From positions 1 through 45,822 of the forward strand of contig JAFLRZ010000016.1 in assembly GCA_022511225.1 (NCBI GenBank): a stretch of 45,822 nt of DNA, read 5' to 3'. Each line of letters opens with the position of its first letter. Within the stretch, counting starts at the first letter, position 1. Positions 42,523 through 45,822 of this stretch are shown here, piece after piece. The DNA is from Eubacterium sp. GTDB taxonomy: Bacteria > Bacillota > Clostridia > Oscillospirales > Acutalibacteraceae. Under the pieces are notes generated by a model. It had not been told where the DNA came from. It saw only the letters and a list, made by a program, of their open reading frames with translations, and searched no databases. Both the position numbers and the translations under genes were made by a program.

Positions 42523-44750
42523 TAATCACCAAAGACATTATCATCTGCCGATTTTTCAAGAAAATACGGCAGTGCACTGTAGCGTCGGGTCTTTTTATCG
42601 TTATCAACCATTGCCTTAACGGAGGCTGAATTGCCTACAATAATCAGCATATTCTTCGCTCTTGTAAGAGCTGTATAAAAAAGATTTCTGTATGAAAGCT
42701 TTTGTGGTGTACTTATAGTAGGAAGCACCACTGCCTCAAATTCACTTCCCTGACTTTTATGCACGGTCATAGCGTATGCAAGCTCAATTTCTTTGGCACT
42801 TTCAAGGCTGTACATTGCTTCCTTATCGTCAAATTTAACGTTTATAATATCGTTTGCCTTGTCAATTCGAGTAAGTATTCCGATGTCACCGTTAAATACA
42901 CCCGTACCGCTTTCATTATCCTTAAACCACGGAACGTCATAATTATTTTTTATCTGCATAACCTTGTCGCCCTCACGAAGAATAAAGCCGCGGTTACGAA
43001 GCTCGTTCTTTTCTGCTGACGGAGGGTTAAGCCTTTCCTGCAAAAGTGCATTAAGATTTTCAGTGCCGACCTCGCCCATTCTGCTTGGGCAAAGCACCTG
43101 AATATCATTTATGGGGTCATATCCGTAGGAAGCCGGCAGACGCTTTGTAACAAGGCTGATAATTTTTCGTGGGGCAAGATATTTTGAATCCTCGTGAAGC
43201 AGGAAAAAATCGGAATTTGCATCACTGTTATCAAACTCGGGCATCTCCCCTGCTACGACTCTATGAGCGTTTGAAACTATACGGCTTTCCATTGCCTGAC
43301 GGAAAATCCTCTCAAGGCTGACGACGCCAAAGAGCTTACTGTTAATCAAATCGGACAAAACGTTGCCTGCTCCAACAGGGGGAAGCTGATCCTTGTCGCC
43401 GACCATAATCAGCCTGCATTTAAGAGGTAAAGCGTCAAGTAGGGCTGAAAAAACGGTAACGTCGACCATAGAAAGCTCATCGACGATGACGGCATCACAC
43501 TCCAAAGGATTACGCAGATTATGGGTAAAGCTTGGCTCTGAGGCATTTTCCTTGTACTCAACCTCAAGAAGTCTGTGAATTGTCTTAGCTTCAAAACCTG
43601 TAAGCTCGGTCATTCGCTTTGCCGCTCTTCCTGTCGGCGCGGCAAGTGCCACGTCAAGACCACGGTTTTTCATAAGAGATATAATGCCCTTGACGGTAGT
43701 TGTTTTACCTGTACCGGGACCACCTGTAAGGATAAGCAGACCCTTATTGACTGCTATCTCGATAGCTTCTCTCTGCTTTTCGTCAAACTGAATATTATTT
43801 GCCTGCTCAAAGGTAGATATTTCTGATGAAAGTATCGGTGACGGCTCAGGCGGAAATTGAAGCATTATCTGTAATCTGTCGGCTATTGATGACTCGGCAG
43901 TATATATTTCAGGAAGGAAAAGAAAGTCCTTACCGTCAATTTCTTCCTGAACAAGCTGGTGCGCGTCAATCGCACTGTCGATAGCAATTTCAATATCATC
44001 CTCTCCGCAGTCAAGAAGCGACATTGCAGGCTTAATCATACTTGATCTTGGAATGCAGGTATGCCCGTTGCCAAGATTATGCCTTACAACGTAAACTACG
44101 CCTGCTTGACTTCTGTATTCTAATAGAGGAGGTTCATTCAGGCTCATTGCTATTTCCTCTGCTCTTTCAAAGGTTAGTCCAAAGCCCTGAAACACGAAGG
44201 CATAAGGATTCTCCTTAATAATGTCGAGAGCGTCGGATTTGTAGAGATTAAAGGCGTCGAATGCTTCCTTTTGAGTAAGTCCAAGCTCAGTAAGTCCGTT
44301 CATAACATCACGAGCAATAAACTGCATTTTGAAATTTTGACTTATTTTGTGCGCCTTGGACTTGTTAATTCCCTTGATTTCAGCAAGTCTGTCAGGCTCA
44401 TTTTCTATAACGTTAAACGTATCAGCACCGAAGGCTTCAACGATTTTAGCTGCAGTAGCCTCACGAACACCTTTAATGATTCCTGATGACAGAAAACGGA
44501 GCATTCCGGAAGCATCAGCAGGAAGAACTCTTTGCAGTCGGCTTGCCCGAAACTGTCTGCCAAAGGACTGATGCATAGTCCACTCGCCCTGAAACACGCA
44601 TTCCTCACCTATGACAACGTCGCCGAGAGTGCCAACAACGGTAACGTACTCATCCTCAGAGGCAACTTCAATAACAGCAAAGCCTGTTGACTCACTGCGA
44701 TAAGTAATATCTTCAATTGTACCTGTTAAATTCTCAAGCTCTTCTATCAT
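42522..44750 (-). CDS. recD2: RecD2-type DNA helicase (RecD/TraA family, SF1B)
   Basis: This 742-residue 5'-3' DNA helicase belongs to the RecD2 group found without RecBC. The N-terminal part (about 1-85) is an OB-like domain (LTGTIEDITYRSESTGFAVIEV), followed by helix-hairpin-helix segments around IKGVREATAAKIVEAFG and IKGINKSKAHKI. The helicase core has Walker A LTGGPGTGKTTTVKG, AAPTGRAAKRMTEL, VIVDELSMVD, MVGDKDQLPPVGAGNVL and the C-terminal AYAMTVHKSQGSEFEAVVLP and YTALTRAKNMLIIVG. The start at ATG 44750 is chosen for the GGTG site seven bases upstream; a farther in-frame ATG at 44762 lies on the predicted transcript start. Confidence 0.93.
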   Translation of the reverse strand: MIEELENLTGTIEDITYRSESTGFAVIEVASEDEYVTVVGTLGDVVIGEECVFQGEWTMHQSFGRQFRASRLQRVLPADASGMLRFLSSGIIKGVREATAAKIVEAFGADTFNVIENEPDRLAEIKGINKSKAHKISQNFKMQFIARDVMNGLTELGLTQKEAFDAFNLYKSDALDIIKENPYAFVFQGFGLTFERAEEIAMSLNEPPLLEYRSQAGVVYVVRHNLGNGHTCIPRSSMIKPAMSLLDCGEDDIEIAIDSAIDAHQLVQEEIDGKDFLFLPEIYTAESSIADRLQIMLQFPPEPSPILSSEISTFEQANNIQFDEKQREAIEIAVNKGLLILTGGPGTGKTTTVKGIISLMKNRGLDVALAAPTGRAAKRMTELTGFEAKTIHRLLEVEYKENASEPSFTHNLRNPLECDAVIVDELSMVDVTVFSALLDALPLKCRLIMVGDKDQLPPVGAGNVLSDLINSKLFGVVSLERIFRQAMESRIVSNAHRVVAGEMPEFDNSDANSDFFLLHEDSKYLAPRKIISLVTKRLPASYGYDPINDIQVLCPSRMGEVGTENLNALLQERLNPPSAEKNELRNRGFILREGDKVMQIKNNYDVPWFKDNESGTGVFNGDIGILTRIDKANDIINVKFDDKEAMYSLESAKEIELAYAMTVHKSQGSEFEAVVLPTISTPQKLSYRNLFYTALTRAKNMLIIVGNSASVKAMVDNDKKTRRYSALPYFLEKSADDNVFGD

Positions 44751-44766
44751 CGTTTTCACCATTGAA

Positions 44767-44775
44767 ATTATAACA
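44767..44775 (-). promoter_or_regulatory. Possible extended -10 promoter of recD2
   Basis: The minus strand reads TGTTATAAT, a TGn extended -10 with a perfect TATAAT. No convincing -35 is seen. The transcript would start about ten bases before the chosen ATG. Confidence 0.45.
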
Positions 44776-44824
44776 CATTCGTATGAAAAATAAAAGAGCA
44801 AAACCTAATGATAATGAAAACAGA

Positions 44825-44837
44825 CGAGCAAGGCTCG
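44825..44837. repeat. Short hairpin in the recD2-tuf intergenic region
   Basis: CGAGC and GCTCG form a five-bp stem with an AAG loop, next to a further CTCGCC-containing stretch. It adjoins repeat copy B. The rest of the roughly 250-base gap up to the tuf terminator holds no gene that I can see. Confidence 0.4.
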
Positions 44838-44863
44838 CCCCTGCAAGCAATACTCGCCTTGTA

Positions 44864-44926
44864 TACGGAGCGATATGGTCATCGCCCCCTACGGAAATTC
44901 TAATCTGTACAATTTCAGCACAATAA
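44864..44926. repeat. Diverged intergenic repeat, copy B
   Basis: This matches copy A at 33274-33336 along 63 bases without gaps. It contains the inverted repeat GCGAT/ATCGC (44870-44874 and 44881-44885 region) around ATGGTC, forming a small stem. It lies between recD2 and the tuf terminator. Confidence 0.6.
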
Positions 44927-45008
44927 TAACAGCCTTTTGAAAAAGATGCAGTTGTGCGTTTTTCAACAGCCTTGTGTGTTTCAGCAGTTTATCGACGCAT
45001 AAAAAAAA

Positions 45009-45031
45009 AGAGCAGGTCAAAGACCTGCTCT
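45009..45031 (-). terminator. tuf terminator
   Basis: Perfect arms AGAGCAGGTC and GACCTGCTCT with a three-base loop are followed on minus by a run of eight or nine T. It is about 18 bases past the tuf stop. Confidence 0.9.
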
Positions 45032-45048
45032 CAGTGTTTAATTATAGA

Positions 45049-45822
45049 TTACTCGTTGATAGCTGTAACAACGCCTGAACCTACTGTTCTACCACCCTCA
45101 CGGATAGCGAAACGAAGACCCTCTTCAATAGCGATTGGAGTGATGAGCTCAACGTTCATAACTACGTTATCGCCAGGCATACACATCTCTGTGCCTTCAG
45201 GAAGAGTGATAACACCTGTAACGTCTGTTGTTCTGAAATAGAACTGTGGACGATAGTTGTTGAAGAAAGGAGTATGACGGCCACCCTCGTCCTTAGAAAG
45301 AACGTAAACCTGACCTGAGAACTTTGTGTAAGGCTTGATTGAGCCAGGAGCTGCAAGAACCTGACCTCTCTCGATGTCTGATCTCTGAACACCACGAAGG
45401 AGACAACCGATGTTGTCACCAGCCTCAGCATAGTCAAGGATCTTACGGAACATCTCAATACCTGTACATACTGTTGAGCTTGTTTCCTCGTGAAGACCAA
45501 CCATCTCAACTGTATCGTTTGTGTTAAGCTTACCACGCTCTACTCTACCTGTAGCAACTGTACCACGGCCTGTAATTGTGAATACGTCCTCAACAGGCAT
45601 AAGGAAAGGAAGGTCAGCCTTACGGTCAGGAGTAGGAATGTAAGAATCTACAGCGTCCATAAGCTCCTGAATGCAAGCGCAAGCAGGATCATCATTTGAT
45701 GTAGCCTCAAGAGCCTTAAGAGCAGAACCCTTAACGATTGGACAATCCTCATCAAACTCATACTCAGCAAGAGTCTCACGGATTTCCATTTCTACAAGCT
45801 CAAGGAGCTCTTCGTCGTCAAC
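45049..45822 (-). CDS. tuf: Elongation factor Tu (partial, N-terminal part beyond the right edge)
   Basis: EF-Tu delivers aminoacyl-tRNA to the ribosome as a GTP complex. The window holds the last 257 codons. These are the end of the G domain ([35 protein letters not shown]), then domain 2 ([26 protein letters not shown]) and domain 3 ([12 protein letters not shown], ending ..[17 protein letters not shown]). The reading frame stays open to the right edge, so the gene is simply cut by the window. The Met at 45789 is internal, not the start. A strong terminator follows. Confidence 0.98.
   Translation of the reverse strand, partial: VDDEELLELVEMEIRETLAEYEFDEDCPIVKGSALKALEATSNDDPACACIQELMDAVDSYIPTPDRKADLPFLMPVEDVFTITGRGTVATGRVERGKLNTNDTVEMVGLHEETSSTVCTGIEMFRKILDYAEAGDNIGCLLRGVQRSDIERGQVLAAPGSIKPYTKFSGQVYVLSKDEGGRHTPFFNNYRPQFYFRTTDVTGVITLPEGTEMCMPGDNVVMNVELITPIAIEEGLRFAIREGGRTVGSGVVTAINE

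Noticed and set aside
44802-45008. Possible tRNA or small gene between recD2 and tuf
   Set aside because: No cloverleaf or ORF with a ribosome binding site; the area is explained by a repeat copy, a short hairpin and the tuf terminator.
45789-45822. Start of tuf at the Met near 45789
   Set aside because: The frame continues upstream with typical EF-Tu residues ([11 protein letters not shown]) to the window edge, so this Met is internal.

Overview
The window looks like chromosome from a low-GC Gram-positive anaerobe of the class Clostridia, most likely an Oscillospiraceae/Ruminococcaceae-type gut or rumen bacterium. This rests on strong AGGAGG ribosome binding sites, sigma-A promoters with 17-base spacers, the short archaeal-like prolyl-tRNA synthetase, ECF and BMP-type ABC transporters, TagF-like glycerophosphotransferases and no sign of an outer membrane. 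It is a core-genome region: I see no phage, insertion sequence, CRISPR array or tRNA gene. No species is assigned.

Layout. (1) At 1-135 lies the 5' edge of a 16S rRNA gene, transcribed leftward off the window, with its leader and a near-consensus promoter. metA follows divergently (362-1276) and carries the acetyl-CoA-type active-site Glu111. (2) At 6165-1339 (minus) is a tight five-gene operon: SCP2-like lipid-binding protein, class III aminotransferase, split transketolase N and C halves, and a second SCP2-like protein. I do not recognise this combination; it is a candidate undescribed pathway. (3) At 16004-6438 (minus) are glyA, two CDP-glycerol:glycerophosphotransferase-family genes (TagB- and TagF-like), a PLP aminotransferase, trpS and a secreted Fn3/transglutaminase-like protein. 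(4) yebC and a small hypothetical gene are on plus. (5) At 23375-17725 (minus) is a purine-salvage operon: xpt plus a BMP lipoprotein, a double-ATPase and two permeases, probably a nucleoside importer. A small membrane protein and a DUF523 gene diverge from it.

(6) At 30506-24216 (minus) is the complete F-type ATP synthase operon atpB-E-F-(H-A)-G-D-C. The delta subunit (atpH) and alpha subunit (atpA) are one continuous 670-codon ORF, which conflicts with the normal 3 alpha : 1 delta stoichiometry. The first gene, atpB, also has an unusual start region. proS and galE diverge on plus. (7) At 36864-33315 (minus) are a hypothetical membrane-anchored protein, DUF2975, a small Xre regulator, a DUF4173/DUF4153-like membrane protein and a VanZ-like protein. 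(8) At 42455-37059 (minus) are an mreB homologue, an ECF transporter (EcfT, fused double EcfA, S component), a small membrane protein and two tandem paralogues with two membrane helices and a possible PH-like domain. (9) recD2 and the 3' part of tuf close the window. Two diverged copies of an intergenic hairpin repeat lie at 33274-33336 and 44864-44926.

The strongest points for follow-up are the delta-alpha ATP synthase fusion and the SCP2/aminotransferase/split-transketolase operon. Functions are assigned from protein motifs read by eye; no database search was possible.
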